64,000 bases of DNA from Linnemannia schmuckeri (lineage: Eukaryota; Mortierellomycota; Mortierellomycetes; Mortierellales; Mortierellaceae): the NCBI GenBank assembly GCA_029449235.1, contig JANATG010000019.1, forward strand, positions 1,116,001 to 1,180,000, written 5' to 3'. Below the pieces are notes generated by a model. The model saw only the letters and a program-made list of their open reading frames with translations. It was not told the DNA's origin and did not search any database. Positions 45,501-56,896 of this stretch are shown here, piece by piece. Both the position numbers and the translations under genes were made by a program. Each line of letters begins with the position of its first letter. The first letter of the stretch is position 1.

Positions 45501-47045
45501 TCACATTCGGTTGTCGGGAGCGGTGTTGATTTGAAGTAGCGCCGAGTTCTCACCAGGTCGGACGAGCGTCTGATAATTGTATGTCAAGGTCGTGACATGC
45601 TTGCGAGTATCCGACAGCTCAAGCAACCGTCTCAAAACCTGAGGGAAAATTTGAGGGCTGCCCAAGTCGTAGGGTCTGTACCAGCCCATGATCGGGTTGG
45701 TCTTTGAGATTTTCTGAATCTCGTCATCTCGACCAGCATACTCGCAATCCTCCGGATCGTCGTCACCAATTCTCCACAAACCGAGACAGAACTCAATCTC
45801 CTCAAGCTGCGAGCATCCCCAGGTGTGACTGTCAAGCACGTCAAAGATCCCTCGACAGTTTGGAGAGACATCTGTGATCCCGAGGTACTTGAGGTGACGG
45901 CACGCGAGGAGGAGACCGAGGACAAAATACGCGCCAAACAGATCGTCTTCAGGGCCGAACAACAATCTGTCCCAGTGGAGGTACAAAGATTTGAGCGTTC
46001 TGGCATGCGAGATGATGGCAGAGAGCAAATCGTCGCTCCATGGGCCTTGGTTGATGTATAGCCTGACCAGCCCTGCGTATGAGCACTTGCGCAGGAATGT
46101 TGCGAGTGCGGTCGGTTCGTCCGGGGGAAAGGTCCAATAGACCTCGACATCGTCGAGCAAAGGGCAGGTGCTACGGAGACATTCCGCAAGGCTTGTATAG
46201 GCGGCATCGCCCTCGTCCTCGTAGACTGTCAGCTTCAGACTCTTGAGCGCTGGGGTAAGTTTCACCAGATCCTGCAAAAGCCTTGGCGAAATGAGAGGAT
46301 CGTTCCCAGTAGGATTTTTGTCCACTCGAAGTTCGGTAAGATGCGGCAGGGTCATCGAGGCGCTCAAGCTCTTGCCGGCATCAGTTGGATCGTGAATAGC
46401 AAATTCGTGAATGCAGTCAAGATCCAGGACGCGAAGAGTGTCTGCCATAGGTCGGATGATCTTGCTCATGGGTATCCCCTTGTTGGCCCAGTTGCGCAGC
46501 GTCAACTCCTGCAGTTTCGTCAGCCGCACAAAATCTTCCACTCTGAGATCGTCTTGTCCAAAACCATCCAAGAGCAAGATCTCTAGATCAAGGTTCGACT
46601 GTACGAGCCGTCGCTTCATCTCAATTTCAGATTTACCTTCGCCGCCGGCCTTGGTGAGCTCCAACAGGACAAGCTGAGTACACCGAAAAGGCGTCAGATC
46701 CATGTCGCCCTGACGCAGGTATTTGAGGTGATGACTGTTGATTGAAACCGCCTCCGATGTGAACCGACGGATCTTGATAGCGTCAGAGTGGGACCAGAGG
46801 ATTGGATGAAAGACCTTGTGCCAGAGTCGAGAGACTTGCATAAATGAGAGGAGGTGCTCGACGTTTTGTTTGCTGGTCCACCGGCCGACCAACGAACGGC
46901 ACTCGAAAAAGAAGGAATCTCCGATGATATACAGGACCTCGGAGCAGTTGAGGGCGCGGGTTGATGCAGACACCGAAGAGACTTGGTTGTCTTTTGTGGC
47001 GGTGACGCTATCAGGTGGTGTGAGTTGGTTTGACGGGTCCGTCAT
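45501..47045 (-). CDS. F-box/LRR-type protein
   Basis: Intronless 514-aa protein. The start is the ATG at 47045 (MTDPSNQLTPPDS); a longer frame to 47096 begins only with TTG. N-terminal F-box-like segment about residues 35-80 (EVLYIIGDSFFFE...LLSFMQVSRLWHKVFHPILW), then irregular leucine-rich repeats to the end (LDLEILLLDGFG, KLQELTLRNWAN, TLRVLDLD, LKSLKLTVYEDE, RHLKYLGITDVSPNC). F-box proteins link substrates to SCF ubiquitin ligases via Skp1; the LRR part selects the target. It converges on the right monooxygenase copy (108 nt between stop codons), exactly as its pseudogene does on the left copy. Confidence 0.82.
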   Translation of the reverse strand: MTDPSNQLTPPDSVTATKDNQVSSVSASTRALNCSEVLYIIGDSFFFECRSLVGRWTSKQNVEHLLSFMQVSRLWHKVFHPILWSHSDAIKIRRFTSEAVSINSHHLKYLRQGDMDLTPFRCTQLVLLELTKAGGEGKSEIEMKRRLVQSNLDLEILLLDGFGQDDLRVEDFVRLTKLQELTLRNWANKGIPMSKIIRPMADTLRVLDLDCIHEFAIHDPTDAGKSLSASMTLPHLTELRVDKNPTGNDPLISPRLLQDLVKLTPALKSLKLTVYEDEGDAAYTSLAECLRSTCPLLDDVEVYWTFPPDEPTALATFLRKCSYAGLVRLYINQGPWSDDLLSAIISHARTLKSLYLHWDRLLFGPEDDLFGAYFVLGLLLACRHLKYLGITDVSPNCRGIFDVLDSHTWGCSQLEEIEFCLGLWRIGDDDPEDCEYAGRDDEIQKISKTNPIMGWYRPYDLGSPQIFPQVLRRLLELSDTRKHVTTLTYNYQTLVRPGENSALLQINTAPDNRM

Positions 47046-50000
47046 GTCAACGAAGGGGGTCAGAACGATACGGCTGTGGATATGAGGTTTAGACAAGCAA
47101 GTTCGGAAAAAATGGTTAAGAAAGTAGGGTCAAGGCTGTGGAAAAGGTTCAGTGTGAGTGGGAAAGAGAGGGGAAGAAGAGTCGATGGCGATGTTGAGAA
47201 GGAAGGAAGAAAAGAAGGGGCAGAATCAAAAAGACAAAGGAAGAAAAAGCAAAGGCGGGGTAGAGGATGGATGTGGTTTGGTTTGGTCATGATGCGCGAA
47301 ATGATGGTTGATCTGTGCCGATGCTTATGGTTGCAAGTCCACGTCACCGAACGCATCAATCAGAACACAAGTCTTGCGTCCAATATGTAAACGAATAAAA
47401 AGGCAAAAAAGAGGCTTACATGAAATCAGAAAAAAAAAAATGCTTCGCCCAGCTATGTACCACCTTCTCCGCGCTTACCCTTCCTTTCTTGCCCCTTCTT
47501 GATACCCTGCACGCATTTATGTTTGATCCTGTTCCTCTTCTGCCTCTCGTTCTACAAATGTCCTATTTTTACCTCCCTCCTTCCTTTCATTGCATCAGTA
47601 TCACACCCCTATTCGATTTCATTGAGAAAAATATGCGAATAAATTTGAAATTTGGATAAGGGGAGATTTATGTAAAATTAAAATTTTCCTCTCGCTCCGC
47701 ACCTATCTTCCTTCTTTCATCACTGCTTGACAATAAAGACAAACGAACACCAAAAAAATCATTTTTTTTATTCAGTCTACGCCGTCTCACACAAACACCT
47801 CGATAACAATAAAAAAAATACTAGGCAATAGCCCTTGTCGGATGAGCCAAAGGGTCAAAAATAAGCGAGAAGTTCTTCCGGCCATCGATTAGATCGATGT
47901 TTTCGAGCCGCGATAAAGTTAGTGCAACTAATGTAGCGATCAATTGTGAATGTTTTCAGTGCATCGTGGGAGTGTTTCATGCAGCTCATCCTTTTCATCG
48001 GACTCAGACTCATGTTCGTCGCCCCAATTCGCATTCATCGCCGGACTCTTATTTGAAAGACGATCCAAGATGGTCAAGGACTCTCTTCAAATAGGGCCTG
48101 TCCTCGTCGTACCCAGCGCAACCGTCGCTGTCGTCGTGGGGGGCTCGTAGTCATCTCTCAAGCCATGGCGCATCGAAACATTGTTGCTATCGTCGCCGCC
48201 ATATCTGCCATCCAACGCCCTCCGCGATGATGATTTTTGTGATAAGAACGTGCTCGAGTCGCGCCCCTCGTCACCTATAAAACCTCACCCATCTGCTTGT
48301 ACAATTAAACCAGTCCTCGGATACACCAACAACATGCCACTCCCGGCGATGTAAGTTGCGCATTGTGTGAAAGAACGGAATGGACGATTGAAATGGATCT
48401 TGTACTTTGGAAGGTCGGCAAGGACAAGGACGGATCCGAGTAGTGCTGGGCCCGAGGGATTTTAGAAACGGCTTGAATGGAGGCCCAGCAGGCTGAGAAG
48501 TGTAAACATAGAGACCAGGGATAATACAATCCCCCTGCTGCAGAGCTGAAGTCTATCCTTGGGTCCGTCAAGTGCGATTAAATTGCGTTCTATATCGCTG
48601 GATAACATGGTCCTACTCGTGATGATCCTTCTCACCCATGGAAGAGAGACGATCAGGCGGGAACTCTGGGGCTAAATGGCGTCGCTGCAGGAGCAGGAGG
48701 AGGGAGTGGCTTCTTCAGTTGTAGCTCTCTTTCTGGAATGGGTATCGACCTCATCGCGCATTTCGAGACGGAGTATCGGATGAGGCCGATGAGAGAAAAA
48801 TTCTGAGGAGGGGAATTCAATTCTGGGTTGTCTTGAGAGACCTTGGGGGCTTGAGTCATGACCTCAGCGCCGCTCCATGTCCCCTTCACCATCCTCCAGG
48901 GGGATATTGTAGGGTGAATAGTTGGAGAGAGGTAGAAGCGCGTCTAATCCATGATTGAACGACACAGCGGAAACATAATGATAGCATATTAATTCAATGG
49001 TACTGTAGACAAAAAGGCGCGGCGCTATAAAACTTTATTCCTCAACACAGCAAAAGAATATAAAAACTACACACAAACAAAAATGCCTTGCTGTCATCCC
49101 CTCGTGGCTAGGTAAAAATGAGTTGTGAGCGCTGACTTTATTCCAGAGTTCGTCGGGACTCCTTCGATAACCTGCCAGAGTTGTTGACCGGTGAGTAGAA
49201 GGATCGCAGGTGTATCGTCGGGTGAAGGAAATGCCAGGAAAGGTATGCTTGGGTGATGTACACTCAAATGGCGCAAGTATCCGCAGGATGGGGAGAAGGT
49301 AAACTGTTGTGAGAGGAATGGTGAGGGGGATGGTGGTAGTGCGTGGTGGAGCGAGATTTATGATATGAATAAGGACGAAGATGAGGTCTTCCTTCTGGAG
49401 CAGACTACCAGGTCCAGTTGGACGCAGGAGAGAGTACTCGAGTCGCAGGCGGATGGTGGGCGGGGATAAGAAGAAAGAGAAAGATGCATCGGAGCGAAAT
49501 GAAATAAGACTATAAATGTGGGAAAGACGGGGGCTATGCTAACGCCCTTTTTCCTGAGACCAATAGTCTCATACACACCCATAGTCGAGTGCATACAGCC
49601 CTTCAGATTACCGTTGTAATTTCAATCATCCCTCTGCAATTGAACCATCACAAAGGAGCGAAAACTAGAGGCAAGTAGTTATATTTTTAGTGCATGTCCT
49701 TTGGTTAGGACTTATTCTTATTTTGTGCCACCTCGCTTTGCAAAAAAAAAAGTGAAAGTGAGAGTAGGGGACATGCAGGGGCGGAACCGCTTGTGTTACC
49801 TTTTCATTGTAATAACAGGTATTGTAAAGAGCCACCTCTAATGCACCCACCTTGTTGTTTTGATTGTGCTTGTTCACCGTTGCCCGGTTCCATATCGGGA
49901 CTGCAAAGCGACCCCTGAGATGACCAAATCGGATCGGTTGCCTGGTTTCCCACTGCCCATTTTTTTCTTCGCCCAATGGACCAAATAAGAGGCCTTATAT

Positions 50001-50186
50001 CATATCTCCCTTTGTGGTCTTCTTTCCTCCACATGAACCACATAATGCATGGTTTAGCTGGGGAAAAAAGCAAGCAGTTTTGCCAACAAAAGACCTACGA
50101 AACAATTGCTTTGGTTGCTATTTTTTTTGTTGGTGTGCTGGCACTTGTACATAGGCAGGGGAGGATGTGCGTGTGAACTCGGGAAT

Positions 50187-50231
<45 letters not shown>

Positions 50232-51141
50232 GAAACAATAAACAAGTGGCTCACAGAAGAAAACACAAAAATATAAGATCCATCCATGGATCATCCTTCC
50301 ATGTCATTGCCATGCCTGCCACACTCAAGCTAACAAATACGAAAGAAAGACGAGGCTATATATTCTTGCTCTTTCTTTCTTCCTTTAACAAGCCATTCCT
50401 CCACTACCCATTTTTCATCAGCCCAACCCCTCTCTTCCTCATTCTCGCTAGGGCGGAAGGGAGGGAAAGACCTTCACTCTCTCTCCCCCCTTACCTATCT
50501 AGACATCGGCATCTCAGGCAAAAAGAAAATGGAGTACACCTCCTGCATCCTTGCTTCCTTTCAAACACTCCTTTCACTTAGCAACATCTTGCCCATTTCC
50601 AGTCATCCACACATCCAACAACAACCATTTTTCATCCCCGCGTCTCCTCATTTTTTTTTTGAAGACAACTATCTTTTTTTTCTCTCTTGAGCACCCAACA
50701 ATAGCCGATCCAATGACGAAAAAATCCCTCCAACTGGGATGTCGTCCATCAAAGCAAGTTCAGAATCGCTTACTCTCGCGTCCATCTTTTGTTATGGTCC
50801 GACGATTAAGGACCATCCAGTAACAGTATCAATCATGACTGATCGGTGTTGTCAAAAACGTTAGTCAATGAATGGATGTTAAACTGTTGCTTCTTTCCCC
50901 CCCTTCTACTCCTCCACAGCCTGCCTGCCTGTATCAAAGTTTTCTGTTATTGTTTGTCTACTTTTGTGTCTGTGTCGCACTCGCTCCAATTCTAACTGCC
51001 CCAATTTCCTTGCCTCTTTGCCTTCCTCTCGCTTCTCTCTCTCTCACTCTCTCTTCGCCTAAAGTATACCTCCCACTTTAAAACCTAAACAGAATCTCCT
51101 AGCACCCGCCCCCGCCATGACCTTCAAGTCGAGGGCGTAAA
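47046..51141. other. 4.1-kb region without a supported gene
   Basis: The left end is the F-box gene promoter. Two TATA-plus-ATG-plus-donor arrangements occur (48276-48352; 49026-49115), and a minus-strand frame ending at 49094 (SPSCGYLRHLSVHHPS...) looks compositionally coding, but no domain or complete exon chain was found. A 36-nt T tract lies at 50195-50230. Confidence 0.4.
50195..50230. repeat. 36-nt poly-T tract
   Basis: Run of T preceded by eight to nine C, in unassigned DNA. Confidence 0.85.
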
Positions 51142-51900
51142 ATGGTTGCTGATGCGTTCACTTCATCGCCAGAATCAGACGCCATCCTAGCTGAAGACAT
51201 GGTAAGAAATGAAAAAAATATCAAATACCGTATCTATTTTTTACATAAGAATATGGTTTGAACAAAAAAATAACGTGGTAAAAAGGAATACACAGTATTA
51301 ACCATACCCCCTCCCCCCCCGGCGTTGATCGTTTTTAGAGCCTTGGGGAATCAGTATCCTTTCTTGGGATACCTGAAAATGACGAGAAGCTCTTCCGAGC
51401 ACACCTTTTCGTCGCCCCATTATCCACGTTGAAAAACTGGAAAAGAGAATTTAAGAAATGGCTAGGGACCTGGTCGTCCTTTTCCATGCGATCGGAGAGG
51501 AGCGTGTAAGTGAATGAAGAGTGTTTGCTGCGAATCGATAAGTCCAACAGAGAACATGTGTGTATGTGTGTGAGGAAGAGGGTAAATTTCTTACCATTTA
51601 CATGTCTCCCTAAATTCTTTACATTTTCAGGAACTGGCCAGACCCTATACTGCACGTTGTTCATATAATGTCTGCCTGACGTCGTGTGAATGCTGCAAGC
51701 CGGTGTACAAATACCTTTCGCCCTTGAAATGGTCCCCTCGCCGATGCGGGCCCCGCTACCCTCAAGGGTGCCAATGCCGTACTTCCGACAAGCCCCACAC
51801 TCATTCCGTTCTCAGCTTCGGCTCTTCTGAACGGGACTCCTCTCCAGAACCGCATCCAAAGGAGAGATAACTTTGAGCTCTATTAAATTCTTGCATTTCC
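51142..51900 (+). pseudogene. SNF2-family ATPase relic
   Basis: Splicing exon 51142-51201 (ending DAILAEDM) to 51339 onward gives ILAEDM-SLGESVSFLG, aligning with the SNF2 Walker A region (usually DxMGLGKTxQ); the invariant GKT is lost (SLGES). Next comes LFVAPLSTLKNWKREFKKW, a textbook SNF2 motif Ia. A possible further intron (51509-51631) leads to a stop at 51668. Beyond it, in another frame, ALLNGTPLQNRIQ at about 51823-51861 matches SNF2 motif III (LTGTPLQN), followed by an early stop. The DEAH box is missing. The order of motifs is right but the spacing is short and frames break, so this is a decayed fragment of a Swi2/Snf2 translocase. The C-terminal helicase lobe was not found downstream. 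Confidence 0.72.
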
Positions 51901-53246
51901 ATGCTCCGCCGGGTTAAATCCGAGGTTAAGAGTAAGTAAAATCTGCTACACATTTTGTTTCGTTTATTGTTACCTAAGCACTGCTAAAGTGACCAACAGG
52001 TCCAAATTCTAAGCAAATCCCCCTCTCCCTTGTCTCCCCATATCCAACCTCGGTCCTCAACAGGAAACCAAATCAAGAGTACAGCCCCCGTCACGTCCTC
52101 AAGCGATCGGTCCGTCGGCCGGTCCTAAAGTACTCGAACGATACTCCTGATCTTTCCCAGATCGAAAGATTAACCCCCCCCCCCGCCTTAGCGGGCTGGT
52201 AGGCTAAGCAACCTTCCACCCAGTCGATCACAGCGGATACCGGCCGTGCTTGTGTCAATGTATAAGGTGAGGGGACGATAACGGCGACCAAAAAAAAGAT
52301 AACAAAGAAAAGACACACCTCATTTTCGCCACCTGGTATTCTCCATCCTACTGCGTCCCTTCCCCATAAGAAAGGTTCAATCACATTCTCGATACTATCT
52401 TATTTTCCTACCAGTTCAAAACCCCTCTGTCCTTCTCGTCGTCATTGTCGTTTAGTTGGTTAGTTAGTTAGTGAAGGGTACTGGGAGCCAAAGTTCACCA
52501 ATCAATAAGGCTCGTCTTCGATATAAAGAACGAGACATATCCCCCCGCGCGATGTGGTGACAAAGATGACGAGAAGGTTTGGGCAACGTAACAACTTTTA
52601 CATAATGATACTTTCTGTCCTATTTTTGATTTTGGAAAAATAAAAAAAAAATTGTAAACGTTCATTCTTGATGTTGCATTGTTGAGTATTTTGTTTTGAT
52701 GGTAATAAGGGTGAGGGATAAAGAGGCCAAAAAAAAAGAGATTGAATGAATTGGCGTGGTGAAAGAGAGAGTACAGATGTTGGTTTGTGCACAGCGAAAG
52801 TACCATTGTTGTGGTTTCAAAAGATCAAAAAAGGAGGACGGTACATAAAACGTATTCGCCACCATACCAAAAAGAAGCCAGATTTATTTCATTGACCAAC
52901 CGGTGCACAGACAAACATCAGCCAAGCTCCGTTCAATGCTCACACATAATTTCCATTCACGATATGAATGCTAACGTACAATCTGACGATTTATTGTTGG
53001 GATTGAGGTGCAAACGACAACAAGAGGGGATAGACTACCCTAAATAAACGAACAAGGTGTGCATTGCATATTTGCATATCCTCAACGGATAATGTTTCCC
53101 TAGCTCAAGAAAGAGAAAAAATGGAATGACAAATGGACTAACAAGAAAGTCGGTTTGGTGGAGCAAAAAAAAAAAAAAAATGAAAAGAACTATCAAGGAG
53201 AAAAAAAAGACGTACTGTAATGCAGTTCGAAGAGAGTCGCCGCCTG

Positions 53247-53293
<47 letters not shown>

Positions 53294-53447
53294 ATATGCA
53301 CTGCCTGCGGCGTTTGTTGTTGCTAGATATATTTGCTTTTTTTGTTCGTTTTTTGTCAAATACATGTTGTTTGTTGACCTTTTTTTTTGTTTCATTTTGT
53401 GGGTTGTCGAATGACGAGTGTCGTTTCTGTGTCGGGTGGTGTTCCGT
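51901..53447. other. Intergenic, no gene seen
   Basis: No supported coding sequence. Contains the 45-nt T tract at 53248-53292 and the 3' flank of the T-box gene. Confidence 0.5.
53248..53292. repeat. 45-nt poly-T tract
   Basis: Longest homopolymer in the window, about 155 nt beyond the T-box stop codon. Confidence 0.9.
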
Positions 53448-56400
53448 TTACGGATGGTACTCCATGGCCACGACGGCATTCGCCTCAGACTCTGCCTCTA
53501 CACCTATATACACAAGGTACAAAAAAAACATTAAGCATGTCAGTAAACACATGTAAAGGCGAGATGATCAAGAAAAAAAATCAAACCTCATTCAAACGTT
53601 AAAACAAAACCTTACCATATCGCTCACGGATAAAAGCCTTGAGGCGGAGGATCTCGTGGACAAGACGGTCATTACTGGATTGCTGAGGCTCCTCAACGGT
53701 CGTCGCGGTAGTTCCAGGAACAGGCAATATGGAGATGACAGACGAGGTCGACATGAACGTCTTAGACTCGAGAATGGTCGTCTTCATCATTCGTGGGTCC
53801 GGACGGAATCCTCCACTGCCAGAAGAACTGCTTGCCGCACAGTGGTTGTTACTTTCACCAGGACCGTAGCCGTAGGGACCAGACGTATTGCTTGGATCAG
53901 CTCTTAATGGGCCACCAGATGTAATGGATGAAGGTCCAGAGTGAGAAGAGCCCGAAATGACCAAGGAGGGGGCCGAAGTTCCTGGTTCAAAGACTGACAT
54001 TGTCGGGACAATACTATTGACGCATCCATCCTCGTATCCAAACGCTGCTGTGGGGAACTGCACAGATGAACCTTCGTGTGCGTTCAAAGTGGAAGGGGAC
54101 ACCAGGCCGACCGTAGAAGAGTTGTTGGCTGCTGCGGCTGCCGAGTCCATCGCCGCAAGTTGCTGGAAAGTGAGAGGGAGGTCTGATCCATCAACATCAT
54201 CAGCAACAACAGTGCTTGCTGCTGATGCTGCAGGCGCAGGGTCCTGAGCAAGATTCGCGGTATTATGATCCCAAAGAAACTGCTGGTACCACGAAAGTGG
54301 TGGAGGAGCTGGGGCTGTGTTCAGTGCTAGGACAGCCGAAGCCTCTGCAGCAACCAAATCAGAGCACTCGAGCTCGGTCGAGGGAACCTGGAGAGAATTC
54401 TGGTGCGACATGAGATCGTCCTCGCCAAGGGGTCCAAGAGAGATCGAAGGGATGGGTGGGTTGATCTGGAGCAAGTCTACGCCGTTGTCGTCGTCAAGGA
54501 CGCTGCCGTTGGGCATCGAAGAGATGTGTGATGGGGGAGGACTGACCATTGGAAGGGTGTTACTGGCGGCGTCACTGGGGTGTGTGGAGATTTGGTCTAT
54601 TCTGACGGTAGGAGATCTGTGGAAAAAGGGTGGTTGAAGTGGTGAGCTTCTCTGCTGTTGCTCGCCTATCTTGTTGCTGTTCTGACCATCACCATCACCG
54701 GGAATCAATAAGGACTGCTGGTGATGATGCTGATGGTGATTGGGCTGCTGTTGATTGATTCCGTTGAAATGCCTTGATCGCACGAGACTGTCGCCAGAGG
54801 TGTTCTGCACCATAGGGAGAAACTGCTGATCCATACAAGTGGCCTCGCTGGCAGTAGAGCGAGAATGGAATCCGGGAATGTCGACCGCGGCATCTCCGTT
54901 CAGGGGCGCGTTCTGGTCAAAGTAATGCTGCATCGTCCGTTCCGAGACTTTGGAGTCCTCTAGACCATCCTTGCCAAGAGATATCGTGACGAGCGCATTG
55001 TTGTCCTTGTCTAAACGGCAGGTCGGGCTGGTATTTTCCTTGGGCAATCTTGGCATAGACGCACCAACAGCGGCAAAGTGCGTGCCCAGTCTGGCTCCAT
55101 TCGCCATCGCACCGACCGAATCCATGACCACCGACTCGATCATATCTGGCTCCTCGCTCTCTGGTTTGTAATCATCGTCCATCCCATCATCAGAATCACT
55201 CTCATCCGACCGCCAACTCGAACAGGCGCGCTTTTTAGACGTTGACGCAAGCTTGGCCAGAGAAGGATGCTTGTCTAGTCCTTCTCGATTGCGCTGTCCG
55301 GCCGGGAACATGACAGGTGGGAGGACCTTGCCGATAGTTCCTCGAAAACCCTTGGCGTGTGGATTATGAGACTTTTTCAAGTCATTCACCTTATAGTTTT
55401 GGTAGTGAGTGACCGCCATGAACTCTGTCCTGTCAAACCGGTAAACGATCGAGTTGATGATATCGCGCGAGTCCTTTGCGCGCTGCGTGAGGTAGATCCT
55501 GGGGCAGTACTTATGGAACGAAGTCATATGAAACACATTTGTGTTGAAGTCGTTGATTCCGGCCAGTTCTATGTATGGGTCACCATAGCTGCTGTTGTTA
55601 TTGGCGCTGGTAGTTGAATCAGTCCTCTGTTTTGAGGTCTTCTTGGCGACACTGGACGGGGACTCGACCTTGTTTGTGAGCTTGACTTTGGCGAACGATA
55701 TTGGGTTAGCCATCCAATGGCTTCCCAACTGAAACCGGTCCGGGTGGGTATAGGACTCGCGCAAGTGGCCGGACGTGGTGGCGGCAGAGTGATGGGCAGG
55801 GTCATGAGAGTCATGGCTTCCTGAGGAAAAACTGCCGTCAACTTGTCGCAGAGGCTCAACCGGCTTCCATCCTCCATTATAGAACCGAAATCGATTTGGT
55901 GTTAGCATTTCAAAGTCGATCCGCATTGAGTAGTATGAATCCGGGTCCAGGCCGAAAATCTTGAAACGGAGGCAAGGGAAAAGGCAGCGACCAGACTTTG
56001 TAATGATCATCTCGTTGTGCTGCTCATGGAATTGCGCCCACAGATCAGCGTCCAAGATCAACAGCGCCGGTGGAGGCTCATTGTTATTAATACTGCTGCT
56101 TGAAGAAGGGAGAGCAGTCGAGCTGCTATTGACCAACGTTCTGAGCGGAGGGATTCTGATGGGAGCCGAGAACGCGAGACGGCCGGAAGGTGCGGTACTG
56201 TTAAACAACGGTGATGGTGATGGCGGAGGGCCGTAGTGCTCTTCTCGTCTCCGCTTGCTGGAAGATCGGACGCTGCGGTTGTCTTGGAAAGACTGCGACT
56301 GAAACCGCGCTGACCGGATCTCGTAGTCTGTTGGCTCCTTCATGTCGGCTGACGGGATCTTTGGGGCAGCAGGGTTCCCCAGAAGCATGCTACCGTACCA

Positions 56401-56740
56401 AGGTCTATATGGATGAAGAAGACAAGCAGTAGGGGTCAGATATACATTGCAGTGCACTTTTGAAAGAACAGTTACAGAAAACGAACAAGTCGTTGAACAT
56501 AACATACTCAGAGGGTCGATAGTCTGGCCGAGTGTCGCTTCGAAAATTTCTCGGGGCACCTTGGCGAGGATCAAAGAGATGTAAAGTCGACTCCATCTCC
56601 TTGTGAACGTGTTCTTGTCGAGAGGAGGACATGGTGGCGACTCGTTTGCTCGAGGAAGAAGACTGAGAGGAGACAAAGCAGCCGGCTTGCGGTTGTGAAG
56701 AAAGGTGTGGAGGCGGTGGTTGGTAAGGATGTGGAGACAT
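53448..56740 (-). CDS. T-box transcription factor
   Basis: Three exons (56740-56508, 56404-53616, 53503-53448) give 1025 aa. The last exon is inferred: exon 2 ends at a GTAAGG donor and a TATATAG acceptor leads to 18 codons (GVEAESEANAVVAMEYHP) and TAA; without splicing the frame ends at 53599. Residues about 199-432 form a T-box DNA-binding domain: LWAQFHEQHNEMIITKSGR, FGLDPDSYYSMRIDFE, RFRFYNGGW, YTHPDRFQLGSHWM, SFAKVKLTN, FHKYCPRIYL, TEFMAVTHYQNYKVNDLKK, NPHAKGFR. Two Ser/Asn/His-rich insertions lengthen it by about 50 residues. A basic patch SKRRRE (about 127-132) precedes it. The rest is disordered, with Gln/His-, Ser- and Pro-rich stretches, ending in a short coiled coil (DRLVHEILRLKAFIRERYG). 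The protein should act in the nucleus on T-half-site-like DNA; targets are unknown. Confidence 0.95.
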
Positions 56741-56864
56741 TGTGCCTTTTTGTTGTTTTGTTTGTGTTAAGAGGGGAGTGATTATGTAGTTGGCGGAAGG
56801 AACGAAGAGTCGTCTGAGTGAAGGAAAGAGTTTATTGAACAATGCACCTCAGCACCTATTATAA

Positions 56865-56896
<32 letters not shown>

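Noticed and set aside
47046..47096. 17-residue extension of the F-box protein
   Set aside because: Begins with TTG; the first ATG is at 47045.
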